Source of the DNA: an uncultured Bacteroidales bacterium
GTDB lineage: Bacteria > Bacteroidota > Bacteroidia > Bacteroidales > Muribaculaceae
Assembly: GCA_902774055.1 (NCBI GenBank)
Contig: CACYGX010000001.1
Span: 62,001 to 126,000, forward strand
Length of the DNA stretch: 64,000 nucleotides
Reading direction: 5' to 3'
The notes below the pieces were generated by a model. That model was not told the DNA's origin. It searched no databases and saw only the letters and a program-made list of their open reading frames with translations. The position numbers were made by a program, and so were the translations under genes. Below are positions 24,944 through 34,124 of this stretch, piece by piece (position 1 is the first letter of the stretch; the number at the start of each line of letters is the position of its first letter).

Positions 24944-27229
24944 TCAGCGCTTGTCGCGTGAGAAGGAGTAGGGTGCATCATCAGGATTGGTGCCGCGGTG
25001 CTTGTTGGGCGTCTCGCTCATGATGAATCGGATGTCGCACCCCTTGGTCAACAGTTTGTGATCAATATAGTTGTGGGTGTATTGCTTGCCATCGATACTC
25101 ATAGACTGGATGTAGCAACCCTCGCCCTCGCGCGAAATGGTGACCTGGCGGCCGTTCTCGAGGTGGAGGGTCACCTTGTCAACACAGGGCGTGCCTATCA
25201 CATACTGGTCACTGCCGGGACACACGGGATAGAACCCGAGGGCCGTGAATACATACCATGCCGAGGTCTGTCCGTTGTCCTCGTCGCCGCAGTAACCGTC
25301 GGGCGCAGCACTGTAGAGCCTGTCCATCACCTGGCGCAGCCAGTATTGCGCCTTCCAGGGTTGCCCGCCATAGTTGTACAGGTATATCATGTGCTGGATA
25401 GGCTGGTTGCCGTGGGCATAGTTACCCATGTTCATGATTTGCATCTCCCGTATCTCGTGGATGGTGAAGCCGTAGTAACTGTCGTCGAACAAGGGCGGTA
25501 CGGCGAACACCGAGTCCAGCATCTGGCAGAACGTCTGCTTGCCGCCCATCAGGTCGATGAGACCCTGCGGGTCGTGGAACACGCTCCACGTGTAGTGCCA
25601 ACTGTTGCCCTCGGTAAAGGCGTCGCCCCACTTGAGGGGACTGAATGGCGTCTGGAATTGTCCGTCACTGAGGCGCCCGCGCATCAGGTTTGTTTCGGCA
25701 TCAAAGACGTTGCGGTAGTTCATTGCCCGCTTGGCAAAGGTGCCGATTTCGCGCTCCGGCTTGCCTAGGGCTTTGCCCAGGCGGTAGATGCACCAGTCAT
25801 CGTAGGCATACTCCAGCGTCCGTGCCACACTCTCGTTGATTTTCACGTCATAGGGGATATACCCCAAGCGGTTATAATACTCATGGCCCAGTCGCCCCGT
25901 GGATTTTACCTGGGGATGGACGGCATGGGCACCATGGACCACCGCCTCCCACAACTTGTCGATGTCATAGCCGCGCAAGCCTTTCAGGTAGGCATCGGCG
26001 ACAATCGAGGCGCTGTTGTTGCCCACCATGCATTCGCGATGACCCGGGCTGGCCCACTCGGGCAGAAAACCGCTCTCGAGATAGCTGTTCACGAGACCCT
26101 CCTGCATCCAGGCTCCCATGGTGGGGTACATCAGGTCAACAAGGGGGAACAGGGCGCGGAAGGTGTCCCAAAACCCTGTGTCGGTGAACAACCGTCCCGG
26201 CAACACCTGGCCGTTATAGGGGCTATAGTGCACGGGCTCCCCGTTAGCATCTATCTCGTAGAAACAGCGCGGAAAGAGCACCGAGCGGTACAGGCAACTG
26301 TAGAAGGTGCGCATGCGGTCGATATTGTCATCTTGGACTTGGATGCGGCCCAGCACCTCATTCCAGCGTTGACGCCCTCTCTTCATGACGCCCTCAAGGT
26401 CATCATTGCCCAGTTCGCTCAGGTTGAGAATGGCCTGCTCGGGGCTGATAAACGACGAGGCGACACGGGCGTTGACCTGCTCGCCACGCTTGGTGTTGAA
26501 GGTCACGATTGCGCCCGCGTGGTCACAGGCGATGCTCGACTGTCCCTCTTGTAGGAGGCTGTCTTCTACCGTATAAAAAGCAGAGAACGGCTTGTCAAAC
26601 TCGATGACAAAGTAGTTCTTGAAGCCTTGAGGCACACCGCCGCTGTTGCGTGTCGTGTAACCGATAATCCGTCGCTGGTCGGGCTGAATGGTAATCTGGG
26701 AACCCTTGTCAAACGCGTCACAGACAATATTGGCCCGATTGGTCTCGGGAAAGGTGAAGCGCAGGATAGCGGCACGCTCGGTGGGCGCCACCTCGGCCGT
26801 CACGTCATAGTCGGCGAGATACACCTGATAATAATAAGGTCGAGCGACTTCGGCTTTATGAGAGAACCAGCTGGCACGTCTTGACTCGTCAAACACGGGC
26901 TCTCCCACAGTGGGCATCAGCGAGAACTGGCCATAGTCGTTAATCCATGGGCTGGGCTGGTGCGTCTGCTTGAAACCCCTTATCTTTGTCGCGCTGTAGG
27001 TGTATTGCCACCCGTCGCCCATCTTGCCCGTCTGGGGCACCCAGCAGTTCATGCCCCAGGGCATGGCAATGGCGGGATAGGTATTGCCCGTCGACAACTG
27101 GAAACTCGACGCGGTTCCCACCAGTGTGCTCACATAATCCACAGGCTCCAGCGGGGCAGCCTCAGCCGCCATCCCCACCATCATGAGCATGGTCAACCAA
27201 TATATCCTGTTCCTCATCTTTTTCATCAT
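24944..27229 (-). CDS. GH92 family alpha-mannosidase, copy A
   Basis: A secreted glycoside hydrolase family 92 enzyme of about 761 residues. GH92 members are calcium-dependent exo-alpha-mannosidases acting on N-glycans and yeast mannan. Signals: N-terminal domain start DYVSTLVGTASSFQLSTGN and the family hallmark GDEDNGQTSAWYVFTALGFY near residues 645-664 followed by DQYVIGTPCVDKVTL. I chose the ATG at 27229 (MMKKMRNRIYWLTMLMMV gives a signal peptide ending at AEAAP); a longer frame starting at 27334 would overlap the upstream gene. The N-terminal motif departs from the usual NPFIGTGG pattern, so linkage specificity may differ from copy B. Last gene of the probable operon. Confidence 0.87.
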   Translation of the reverse strand: MMKKMRNRIYWLTMLMMVGMAAEAAPLEPVDYVSTLVGTASSFQLSTGNTYPAIAMPWGMNCWVPQTGKMGDGWQYTYSATKIRGFKQTHQPSPWINDYGQFSLMPTVGEPVFDESRRASWFSHKAEVARPYYYQVYLADYDVTAEVAPTERAAILRFTFPETNRANIVCDAFDKGSQITIQPDQRRIIGYTTRNSGGVPQGFKNYFVIEFDKPFSAFYTVEDSLLQEGQSSIACDHAGAIVTFNTKRGEQVNARVASSFISPEQAILNLSELGNDDLEGVMKRGRQRWNEVLGRIQVQDDNIDRMRTFYSCLYRSVLFPRCFYEIDANGEPVHYSPYNGQVLPGRLFTDTGFWDTFRALFPLVDLMYPTMGAWMQEGLVNSYLESGFLPEWASPGHRECMVGNNSASIVADAYLKGLRGYDIDKLWEAVVHGAHAVHPQVKSTGRLGHEYYNRLGYIPYDVKINESVARTLEYAYDDWCIYRLGKALGKPEREIGTFAKRAMNYRNVFDAETNLMRGRLSDGQFQTPFSPLKWGDAFTEGNSWHYTWSVFHDPQGLIDLMGGKQTFCQMLDSVFAVPPLFDDSYYGFTIHEIREMQIMNMGNYAHGNQPIQHMIYLYNYGGQPWKAQYWLRQVMDRLYSAAPDGYCGDEDNGQTSAWYVFTALGFYPVCPGSDQYVIGTPCVDKVTLHLENGRQVTISREGEGCYIQSMSIDGKQYTHNYIDHKLLTKGCDIRFIMSETPNKHRGTNPDDAPYSFSRDKR

Positions 27230-27303
27230 TTTTGGGTTATTTAGTGCAGCCATTTCGGCATGCCAATTTATGTATTGCAAGCCTCTGGCTTGCTTACAAG
27301 CGA

Positions 27304-29472
27304 TTACGGTCTGTTTTTCTTGTTGGTTCCCCATTTCGACGGCTTGGGGCCCATAACGAGTTGCAACGTGCCGCCAGCAACGATGTCACGGTAGTCGATG
27401 TAACTCTTGTCATAGCGCATGCCGTTGAGGGTAGCACTCTGGACATAGATGTTGGCGTCGTTGTTGTTCACGGCTTTGACCGTGAAGGTCTTGCCGTCGC
27501 CCACATTCAGGGTCGCTTCGTCGAACAACGGCGAGCCGATGATATACTTGCCACCAGCGGGTTCCTCTTGATACAGGCCGATGGACGACAGGACATACCA
27601 TGCCGACATCTGGCCCACATCCTCGTTGCCTGACAGGCCGTCGAAATCATTGCGGTACATTTCCCGCAGCACTTGGCGCACGAGGCGTGCTGTCTTCCAC
27701 GGTTGTCCCACGTAGTTATACATATATATGATGTGGTGGCTCGGTTCATTGCCGTGGGCATACTGGCCGATGAGCCCTGACACGTCGGGCGAGGCCTCTT
27801 CGCCCAAGTCGCCCTCGACGACAAACAGCGAATCGAGTTTGTTGACAAACGCTTTTTCGCTGCCAAAGAGTTTCACCAGTCCCTGCACGTCGTGTGGCAC
27901 GAGCCACGTGTATTGCCAGGCGTTGCCCTCGCAGTAATCGTCATTGCGGTGCTTGGTCGATAGCGGGTCAAATTCTGTTGCGGGACGGAAGTTGCCTTGC
28001 GAGTCCTTGCCTCGCATGAACTTCAACTTTTTGTCAAAGTAATGCTGGTAGGACTTGCTCCGTTTCAAGAAGTAGTCATAGTTCTCTTGGTCCCCAACTG
28101 TCTGTGCCACACGGGCTATGCACCAGTCGGCCAGGGCATATTCCAGCCCTCGTGCCACGGTCTCCTTGTCCTTCTCCAGGTCATAGGGGATGTAGCCGTA
28201 TTGCTTCAACAGGCCCATCGAGCGTTCGTCGAGCATGGCACTGGTCGTCATCGCTTTCAAGGCGGCCTGCGTGTCCACGTCAAAGCCTTTCAGCACAAGG
28301 TCGGCCAACACGGGCACGCCGGGATTGCCCACCATGCAGTCGGTCTCGTTGCCCATCAGGTGCCACACGGGCAGTTTGCCCTGTTGGTCAAAGATGTGCA
28401 GGAAGGTCTGGGCGATATCGGCCTGTTTCTCGCGATGGATAAGCGTCTGCAACGGATGGGCAGCGCGATAGGTGTCCCACAGCGATAGGGTAGTGTAGTT
28501 GGTGAACTTGCCCCGATGAATCCTGCCGTCGGCACCTCGATATTCGCCATTCACGTCATTGAACACCGACGGGGCTATCATCGTGTGGTACAGGGCAGTA
28601 TAGAACACCGTCTTGTCATCTCGATTGTCACTTGTGATGGCGATTTTACCCAACTCGGCATTCCACGCCTCGTCGGCGGCCCTGGCGATAGCGTCGAAAT
28701 CCCATTCCGGGTTCTCGTTGACAAGGTTCAGCAAGGCATTCTGGCGGCTAACGGCCGACATGCCCACCTTGACCAGCAAGGGGCGGCCAGTGTTGGCTGT
28801 GGTGATGAGGCCAAGGGTGTCTTTGGCGAGTTTTTCGAGGGTCACATCCTGGGAAAACTCCATAGCGAAATAGTCCGCTTGGTTTCTTGCCCAACCCACC
28901 GAGTTGCGCATGCCCATGATGACACGTGGCGAGACTTGCTGCATCATCACCCTCTTGGGTGAGTCCCAGCCGATGCCCTGACCCAAATCGAGAATGAGTT
29001 GCAGGGTCTTCTGCTCGGTGGTGAAGGTGTAGCGGTGCATGCCTGTGCGAGGCGTCGCGGTCAACTCCACGTTGACGTAGGGCTTGCCGCCGTCGCGCAG
29101 GGTGATGGCATAATATCCGGGTTTGATGGTCTCGTCGCTGTGCTCGAAGATGACTTCTCGCTGGTCGCGGTGGGTCACGGGCAACAGTGCCACATCACCC
29201 AAGTCGCCGATGCCTGTGCCGCTCAGGTGCTGATGGCCGAAGCCGATGAGCACCGAGTCGCTATCGTGGTAGCCCGAGCACCAGTCCCAACCCCGCGTGT
29301 GCTGGGTGGGTCCAAGTTGCACATAGCCAAACGGCACATTGGCGCCCAGGAACACATGCCCGTGTCCGCCAGTGCCTATCCTCGGGTTGACCCACTGCGT
29401 GTAATGGCCATCGCTGGCGATGGATGCCAGACTGCTGGCAATGAGTATCAGTAGAAAGATGGTTCTTTTCAT
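27304..29472 (-). CDS. GH92 family alpha-1,2-mannosidase, copy B
   Basis: A 722-residue secreted GH92 enzyme. Signal peptide (MKRTIFLLILIASSLASIAS) followed by the classical N-terminal motif VNPRIGTGGHGHVFLGANVP, then FGHQHLSGTGIGDLGD, and near residues 613-632 GNEDVGQMSAWYVLSSIGLY with KYIIGSPLFDEATL. All parts of a canonical GH92 are present. It starts 17 bases after the DUF3307 gene stop and is followed after 74 bases by copy A, so both belong to one transcript. Role: trimming mannose from N-glycans or mannan in the periplasm or at the surface. No SusC/D pair is in the window. Confidence 0.92.
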   Translation of the reverse strand: MKRTIFLLILIASSLASIASDGHYTQWVNPRIGTGGHGHVFLGANVPFGYVQLGPTQHTRGWDWCSGYHDSDSVLIGFGHQHLSGTGIGDLGDVALLPVTHRDQREVIFEHSDETIKPGYYAITLRDGGKPYVNVELTATPRTGMHRYTFTTEQKTLQLILDLGQGIGWDSPKRVMMQQVSPRVIMGMRNSVGWARNQADYFAMEFSQDVTLEKLAKDTLGLITTANTGRPLLVKVGMSAVSRQNALLNLVNENPEWDFDAIARAADEAWNAELGKIAITSDNRDDKTVFYTALYHTMIAPSVFNDVNGEYRGADGRIHRGKFTNYTTLSLWDTYRAAHPLQTLIHREKQADIAQTFLHIFDQQGKLPVWHLMGNETDCMVGNPGVPVLADLVLKGFDVDTQAALKAMTTSAMLDERSMGLLKQYGYIPYDLEKDKETVARGLEYALADWCIARVAQTVGDQENYDYFLKRSKSYQHYFDKKLKFMRGKDSQGNFRPATEFDPLSTKHRNDDYCEGNAWQYTWLVPHDVQGLVKLFGSEKAFVNKLDSLFVVEGDLGEEASPDVSGLIGQYAHGNEPSHHIIYMYNYVGQPWKTARLVRQVLREMYRNDFDGLSGNEDVGQMSAWYVLSSIGLYQEEPAGGKYIIGSPLFDEATLNVGDGKTFTVKAVNNNDANIYVQSATLNGMRYDKSYIDYRDIVAGGTLQLVMGPKPSKWGTNKKNRP

Positions 29473-29489
29473 AGTTATGGTAGAATGAG

Positions 29490-30215
29490 TTAATGAATAA
29501 GCATATTGATGGCAAAACCTGTCAGCAGCGCGATGGAGAAACTGGCTAGGGTCCCTAGCAGGACATACTCTGTGATCTTGATTTCACGCGCCTTGTTCAG
29601 GTCGCCAAAGCGGAATATTGATTTCGCCGCGAGCAGGAACCCCACGGCCTCGATGTTGCCAGTGATGACAAACGTCAGGATGAGCACGCGCTCGATATAG
29701 CCTATCCACTTGCCGGCATTGGGCATGCCTTGGGTCTGCATGCCATTGGACGGCGTCCATCCCCTGATGAACATGCTGATGAGTAGCGACGACGGCTTCA
29801 GCATGAGCATGTAGCCAATAAGGATGGCCCAAAAAATGCTCGAGCCGGCGACACGGGTCACCCAGGCCAGTTCCACGCCTTGTTGGGCATACAGTGCCCA
29901 CCACAATCCTGTGATAACGGCAATGTGTGCCAACTGGTCAATCAGGAATGCGATAGTGCTGGTCGCGAACCACTTGACCTTGGCGATGTCGATGATCATG
30001 TGGGTGATGAATATCACCAGCGGAATGACCCATCCGCCCCAGTCGCCCACCAGCAGATAGGCGCAGGCGGCATGGATGAGAGCATGGATGCCCTGGAAGG
30101 CGACCCCACGCAGGCCTTCCTTGCGCTTGCCCTGGCACAGCCAGTCAAATTGCAGGAAGAAGTCGGCGATGACGTGCGATGCCAGCAGTTTGAGTAGAAT
30201 CAGGATATTCATCAT
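29490..30215 (-). CDS. DUF3307 domain membrane protein
   Basis: A 241-residue polytopic membrane protein with the DUF3307 signature at the N-terminus (LLKLLASHVIADFFLQFDWL and KGLRGVAFQGIHALIHAACAY-like text with conserved His), four to six hydrophobic helices, and THMIIDIAK. Function unknown. It starts four bases after the stop of the SatD-like gene, a pairing seen repeatedly in bacteria, which suggests the regulator and this membrane protein form a functional unit. Confidence 0.82.
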   Translation of the reverse strand: MMNILILLKLLASHVIADFFLQFDWLCQGKRKEGLRGVAFQGIHALIHAACAYLLVGDWGGWVIPLVIFITHMIIDIAKVKWFATSTIAFLIDQLAHIAVITGLWWALYAQQGVELAWVTRVAGSSIFWAILIGYMLMLKPSSLLISMFIRGWTPSNGMQTQGMPNAGKWIGYIERVLILTFVITGNIEAVGFLLAAKSIFRFGDLNKAREIKITEYVLLGTLASFSIALLTGFAINMLIH

Positions 30216-30219
30216 GATG

Positions 30220-30864
30220 TTATTGTTTGCTCAGGTGGTCGGTAATGACTTTGCAGTAGCGCTCAAGGTACATTCTGATGAGCGGCTCTCTGGCCGATGA
30301 CAACACGTTGCGCACGTTCTGGACCGAGGTGCCGATATGTTCGGCGACCTTCTTCTTGGGACTGTCGCTCTTGAGCGACAAGTACATCATGCCCGCTTGT
30401 TTGCCCGACCACCTCTTGATAATGTCGTCGGCAAATGCTGTGGACACATCCAGCTCCTCGTCAACGTCATGCCAGGGCGTCTTGATGGCAAGGCGCGTCT
30501 TGTTCATTGTGTCGAGCAGGCGGCCCGAATACTGGAACGCTTCGCCGTCCGAGGTCACGATGCTGTCTGCCATGAACTCTACTTGCCCTATTCCCAGCGA
30601 GATGCGCGCGTCCCACATCCCGTTTTCCTTGTCGGGCGTGTGGTGAATGAGCCCGGCCCGCAGCAGGATGGCAACCTTGAGGGCTGCCGTCGGGTCCTCA
30701 ACCAGCAACTGAAAGCTGTCGCCGCGAAACAGTTCCATCGTGAACGGCGATACGCATTGCAGTTCTTCCTTCATCGTGTTCAGGCAATTCAGCAAGGTTG
30801 CTCGGTATTCGGTCTTGATGTTTGTCGATCCCACGATGTCTCCTGTAATCACTCCTTTAATCAT
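30220..30864 (-). CDS. SatD-like regulator with C-terminal helix-turn-helix
   Basis: A 214-residue SatD-family protein. It begins MIKGVITGDIVGSTNI, a signature shared with SatD and nucleotidyl-cyclase-like folds, and has an FRGDSFQLLVEDP stretch in the middle. The C-terminus (PKKKVAEHIGTSVQNVRNVLSSA) is a helix-turn-helix, so DNA binding is likely. I chose the ATG at 30864; the promoter lies at 30895-30925, so the longer frame to 30954 would begin upstream of transcription. First gene of the operon with DUF3307 and two GH92 genes. Four palindromic sites upstream suggest autoregulation. Confidence 0.75.
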   Translation of the reverse strand: MIKGVITGDIVGSTNIKTEYRATLLNCLNTMKEELQCVSPFTMELFRGDSFQLLVEDPTAALKVAILLRAGLIHHTPDKENGMWDARISLGIGQVEFMADSIVTSDGEAFQYSGRLLDTMNKTRLAIKTPWHDVDEELDVSTAFADDIIKRWSGKQAGMMYLSLKSDSPKKKVAEHIGTSVQNVRNVLSSAREPLIRMYLERYCKVITDHLSKQ

Positions 30865-30894
30865 CTTTTCATCGGTTTTATTTAGTTTCTGCAG

Positions 30895-30925
30895 CAAATT
30901 TAGATAATTCCCCCGAAATAGACAA
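30895..30925 (-). promoter_or_regulatory. Promoter of the SatD/DUF3307/GH92 operon
   Basis: Minus strand: TTG (30923-30925), 20-base spacer, TAAATTTG (30895-30902). The TTG is part of the first palindromic site, so a protein bound there would touch the -33 region. Confidence 0.7.
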
Positions 30926-31038
30926 CCATTTTTAGTTGTTTTTTGTAAAAACAACCATTTTTAGTTGCCTAATGCGCTGATGGGAGTCGAAAACAATCGG
31001 TAATGGTTGTTTATTGGGAAAGCAATCGTTTTTGATTG
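30923..31038. promoter_or_regulatory. Four-copy palindromic operator array
   Basis: Four 16-bp sites fit CAAYCRKTWWTRRTTG: 30923-30938, 30952-30967, 30994-31009 and 31023-31038. Sites 1 and 2 are identical; site 4 is a near-perfect palindrome (CAATCGTTTTTGATTG). Start-to-start spacing is 29, 42 and 29 bases. They lie between the SatD-like regulator and the divergent peptidase gene, with site 1 on the regulator's -33 element. Confidence 0.75.
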
Positions 31039-31120
31039 TTCGGTGTGGTTATGGCGTGATGAAAAGTGAGGAATGCCTTGTTTTTCTCACTTGAATTGTC
31101 GCTTGTTGCTGATAAATGAT

Positions 31121-31128
31121 TATATTTG
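31121..31128 (+). promoter_or_regulatory. Probable -7 element of the S9 peptidase gene
   Basis: TATATTTG, exact match. TTG at 31096-31098 is 22 bases upstream, slightly long. The implied leader is about 55 bases. Confidence 0.5.
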
Positions 31129-31187
31129 CAGGTTGAAACATCGGGAAACCAAATTTAACAAATAATATATCATTAACAGCATCAATT

Positions 31188-33398
31188 ATGAAATTAGCAA
31201 AGTTAACAGCAATGTCGGTTGCGGCTTTGGCTCTGTTGAGTTCCTCCACCTGCTCCAAGCAGGAGGCAACGGCTCCGGGTCAGGCTCCCGCTACCGAGAA
31301 AACTTCCGGTAAAATGGAAAAGAAAGAGTTCACTCCTGAATTCCTCAATCAACTGGGCCGCGTGGGTGGTCCGCAGGTGTCCCCCGACGGCAAGAAGGTC
31401 CTGTATGGCGTCACCTATTATGACATCGCTACCAACAAGGGCAACTGTGACCTCTGGGTCATGGACATCGATGGCAGCAATGCCAAGCAGATTACCAACA
31501 CGCCCAAGAGCGAGAGCAACTATGTGTGGATTGACGGAGGCAAGAAAATCGCATTTATCTACACCGATGAGGGCGAGGACAAGACGCCCCAGTTGTGGAC
31601 GATGAATGCCGACGGTGGCGGCCGCAATTGCGTCAGTGACATTGCTGACGGCATCGAGGGCTTCGTCTTCTCGCCCGACGAGAAGCGCGTGGTCATGGTT
31701 TCCCAAGTCAAGTACGGCCAGACGGCTCAGGACATGTATCCCGACCTGGACAAGACCACGGGCAAGATCTATGACGACATGATGTACAAGCATTGGGATG
31801 AGTGGGTGACCACCATTCCTCACCCCTTTGTGGCCGACTTTGACGGCAGCAAGGCGGGCAACGTCAAGGACGTTCTCGAGGGTGAGCCCTATGAGTCGCC
31901 GATGAAGCCTTGGGGCGGCATCGAGTCACTGGCTTGGACCCCCGACAGCAAGAGCCTCGTTTATGTCTGCCGCAAGAAGACGGGTAAGGACTATGCTTTC
32001 TCGACCAACAGCGACCTGTACAAGTATGACCTCGAGACCGGCAAGACCGAGAACCTGACCCAGGGCATGATGGGTTATGATACCAATCCCATCATCAACA
32101 GCAAGGGCGAGATGGCTTGGCTCTCGATGGAGCACGATGGCTATGAGGCCGACAAGAACCGCATCTTCTTCATGGATGCCAACGGCAACAAGAAGGACCT
32201 CACCGCCAACTGGGACTACAGCGTTGACGCTATCGCTTGGTCGCCCGACGAGAAGTCGATTTATTTCATCTGCCCCTTCCAGGGCGTGCAGCCCATCTTC
32301 CGCATGGATGTCGCTACCCAGCGCATCGACACCATTGCTATGGGCGTGTGTGACTTCAACAGCATGGCATTTGCCGGCGACGATACCGTTATCGCTTGCA
32401 TGCAGAGCTACCAGACACCCAACGAGATTTATAGCTTGCAAATGGGCAAAAAGCCTGTTCAACTCACTCATGTCAACGACGAGATGCTGGCCCAGGTTGA
32501 TCCCATCGGCATCGAGAAGCGCATGGTGCCCACCACCGACGGCAAGTTGATGACCACTTGGGTATGCTACCCGCCCAACTTCGATCCCAGCAAGAAGTAT
32601 CCCGCCATCCTCTTCTGTGAGGGCGGTCCCCAGTCGCCTGTGAGCCAGTTCTGGAGCTACCGCTGGAACATGCGCATCATGGCCAGCAACGGTTACATCG
32701 TGATCCTGCCCAACCGCCGCGGTCTGCCGGGCTTCGGCACCGAGTGGAATGCTCAGATCAGTGGCGATTATGGTGGCCAGAACATGCGTGACTACATCAG
32801 TGCTGTGGATTACATGAAGAAGGAGCCTTATATCGATGGCGACCACATCGGCGCCGTGGGTGCCAGCTATGGTGGCTATTCGGTTTACTTCCTCGCTGGT
32901 AACCACAACAAGCGTTTTGCTTGCTTCCTGGCTCACGCCGGTATCTTCAACCTCGAGGCACAATATCTCGAGACCGAGGAGATGTGGTTCGTACAGTGGG
33001 ATCTGGGTGGTCCGTACTGGGAGAAGGGTAATGCTACCGCCCAGCGTTCTTACACCCAGGCCAATCCCAAGAACTACGTGCAGAATTGGGATACTCCCAT
33101 CATGTGCACCGCTGGCGAGCTCGACTACCGTATCGTCTTCACCCAGGCTTGCCAGGCATTCAATGCTGCCAAGATCAAGGGCCTGCCCGCACGCTTGCTG
33201 CTCTTCCCCGACGAGAACCACTGGATTCTCAAGCCCCAGAACAGCATCCTGTGGCAACGCGAGTTCTTCAAGTGGCTCGATACTTGGTTGAAGCCCGATA
33301 GCGAGGCTGCCAAGCAGTACAAGGCTCAGCAGGATTCCATCAACGCCGCTAAGGCCGCTGTTGCCGCTCCTGCTCCCGTCGAGGAGAAAAAGAACTGA
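31188..33398 (+). CDS. S9 family prolyl oligopeptidase, DPP5/acylaminoacyl-peptidase-like
   Basis: A 736-residue exported serine peptidase that releases dipeptides from peptides in the periplasm. The N-terminus is a signal sequence ending in LLSSSTC, which could be a non-canonical lipobox. Residues about 55-440 form a beta-propeller (WD40-like, e.g. VSPDGKKVLYG, WSPDEKSIYFI), followed by the alpha/beta hydrolase domain with Ser560 in GASYGGYS, Asp646 in AGELDYRI and His678 in ENHWIL. The C-terminal tail is Ala/Lys-rich and low in complexity. A strong terminator follows. Its divergence from the mannosidase operon means it may share the operator array. Confidence 0.92.
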   Translation: MKLAKLTAMSVAALALLSSSTCSKQEATAPGQAPATEKTSGKMEKKEFTPEFLNQLGRVGGPQVSPDGKKVLYGVTYYDIATNKGNCDLWVMDIDGSNAKQITNTPKSESNYVWIDGGKKIAFIYTDEGEDKTPQLWTMNADGGGRNCVSDIADGIEGFVFSPDEKRVVMVSQVKYGQTAQDMYPDLDKTTGKIYDDMMYKHWDEWVTTIPHPFVADFDGSKAGNVKDVLEGEPYESPMKPWGGIESLAWTPDSKSLVYVCRKKTGKDYAFSTNSDLYKYDLETGKTENLTQGMMGYDTNPIINSKGEMAWLSMEHDGYEADKNRIFFMDANGNKKDLTANWDYSVDAIAWSPDEKSIYFICPFQGVQPIFRMDVATQRIDTIAMGVCDFNSMAFAGDDTVIACMQSYQTPNEIYSLQMGKKPVQLTHVNDEMLAQVDPIGIEKRMVPTTDGKLMTTWVCYPPNFDPSKKYPAILFCEGGPQSPVSQFWSYRWNMRIMASNGYIVILPNRRGLPGFGTEWNAQISGDYGGQNMRDYISAVDYMKKEPYIDGDHIGAVGASYGGYSVYFLAGNHNKRFACFLAHAGIFNLEAQYLETEEMWFVQWDLGGPYWEKGNATAQRSYTQANPKNYVQNWDTPIMCTAGELDYRIVFTQACQAFNAAKIKGLPARLLLFPDENHWILKPQNSILWQREFFKWLDTWLKPDSEAAKQYKAQQDSINAAKAAVAAPAPVEEKKN

Positions 33399-33429
33399 TT
33401 GATCATCAATCGATAGATAATTGACAATT

Positions 33430-33469
33430 TTGAGGGAGGTCCGCATCGTTGGGCCTCCCTCAATTTTTT
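33430..33469 (+). terminator. Rho-independent terminator of the S9 peptidase gene
   Basis: A 13-bp stem (33430-33442 with 33451-33463; one T-G pair), loop GCATCGTT, then TTTTTT. A very strong intrinsic terminator. Confidence 0.92.
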
Positions 33470-33479
33470 GGCCATTCAC

Positions 33480-33510
33480 TTGCAGGCCTAATCCTTAACC
33501 ATTACCTTTG
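33480..33510 (+). promoter_or_regulatory. Promoter directly abutting the DUF2284 start codon
   Basis: TTG (33480-33482), 20-base spacer, TACCTTTG (33503-33510). Transcription would start at about 33515-33518, on the start codon itself, so the mRNA may be leaderless. Confidence 0.65.
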
Positions 33511-33515
33511 CGGTG

Positions 33516-34082
33516 ATGAAATATACAGTGACCAGCAAGGAAGTGACCATCGGTGCCGACGAGTTTATCGGCCGTTACCGTGACGTGGAGCGCATCAGGC
33601 AATTCTGCCTGACGTGCCCGGGTTATGGCATGACATGGAGTTGTCCACCGTTTGACTTTGACCCCTGCAGCGTCTCGGACGGCTTCGACAGGGTGAGGCT
33701 GATGGGGACTACCATAGAATTTGATGAGGAAACGCGCGCTGCCTGCAAGAGTGCCGAGCAGTCGGCGATGATGGGACGTGAAGCGATGCAGGAAGTGTGG
33801 CAGACGATGTTGCCGCGCCTCTATGAGATGGAACGTCAGGTGCCTGGCAGCCGATGCTTTACCTTCCGTTGCACATTGTGCCCCGAGGGCTGCACACGTC
33901 CCCAGGGCAAGCCGTGCCGCCATCGCGACAAGATGCGCCACTCGCTGGAGTCGGTGGGCTTTGACATCGAGGCCATGACCCGTGAACTGTTTGGCATCGA
34001 CCTCGAGTGGAGCACCGACGGTTCCCTGCCCAAGCACATCACCCTGGTAACCGCCTTGTTCACCAGGGAAAAAGAGTATTAA
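33516..34082 (+). CDS. DUF2284 cysteine-rich predicted metal-binding protein
   Basis: A 188-residue cytoplasmic protein of the DUF2284 family. Two cysteine-rich parts are visible: an N-terminal CLTCPGYGMTWSCPPFDF-type motif and a C-terminal FRCTLCPEGCTRPQGKPC cluster, together suggesting metal or Fe-S binding. Function is unknown. The start is the ATG at 33516; a GTG just before it (33513) is less likely because the predicted transcription start falls on the same bases. Confidence 0.85.
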   Translation: MKYTVTSKEVTIGADEFIGRYRDVERIRQFCLTCPGYGMTWSCPPFDFDPCSVSDGFDRVRLMGTTIEFDEETRAACKSAEQSAMMGREAMQEVWQTMLPRLYEMERQVPGSRCFTFRCTLCPEGCTRPQGKPCRHRDKMRHSLESVGFDIEAMTRELFGIDLEWSTDGSLPKHITLVTALFTREKEY

Positions 34083-34124
34083 TCGGTTAAATCCGCCGAA
34101 TTGGAATTCGCCCCGCAGGGTCGA

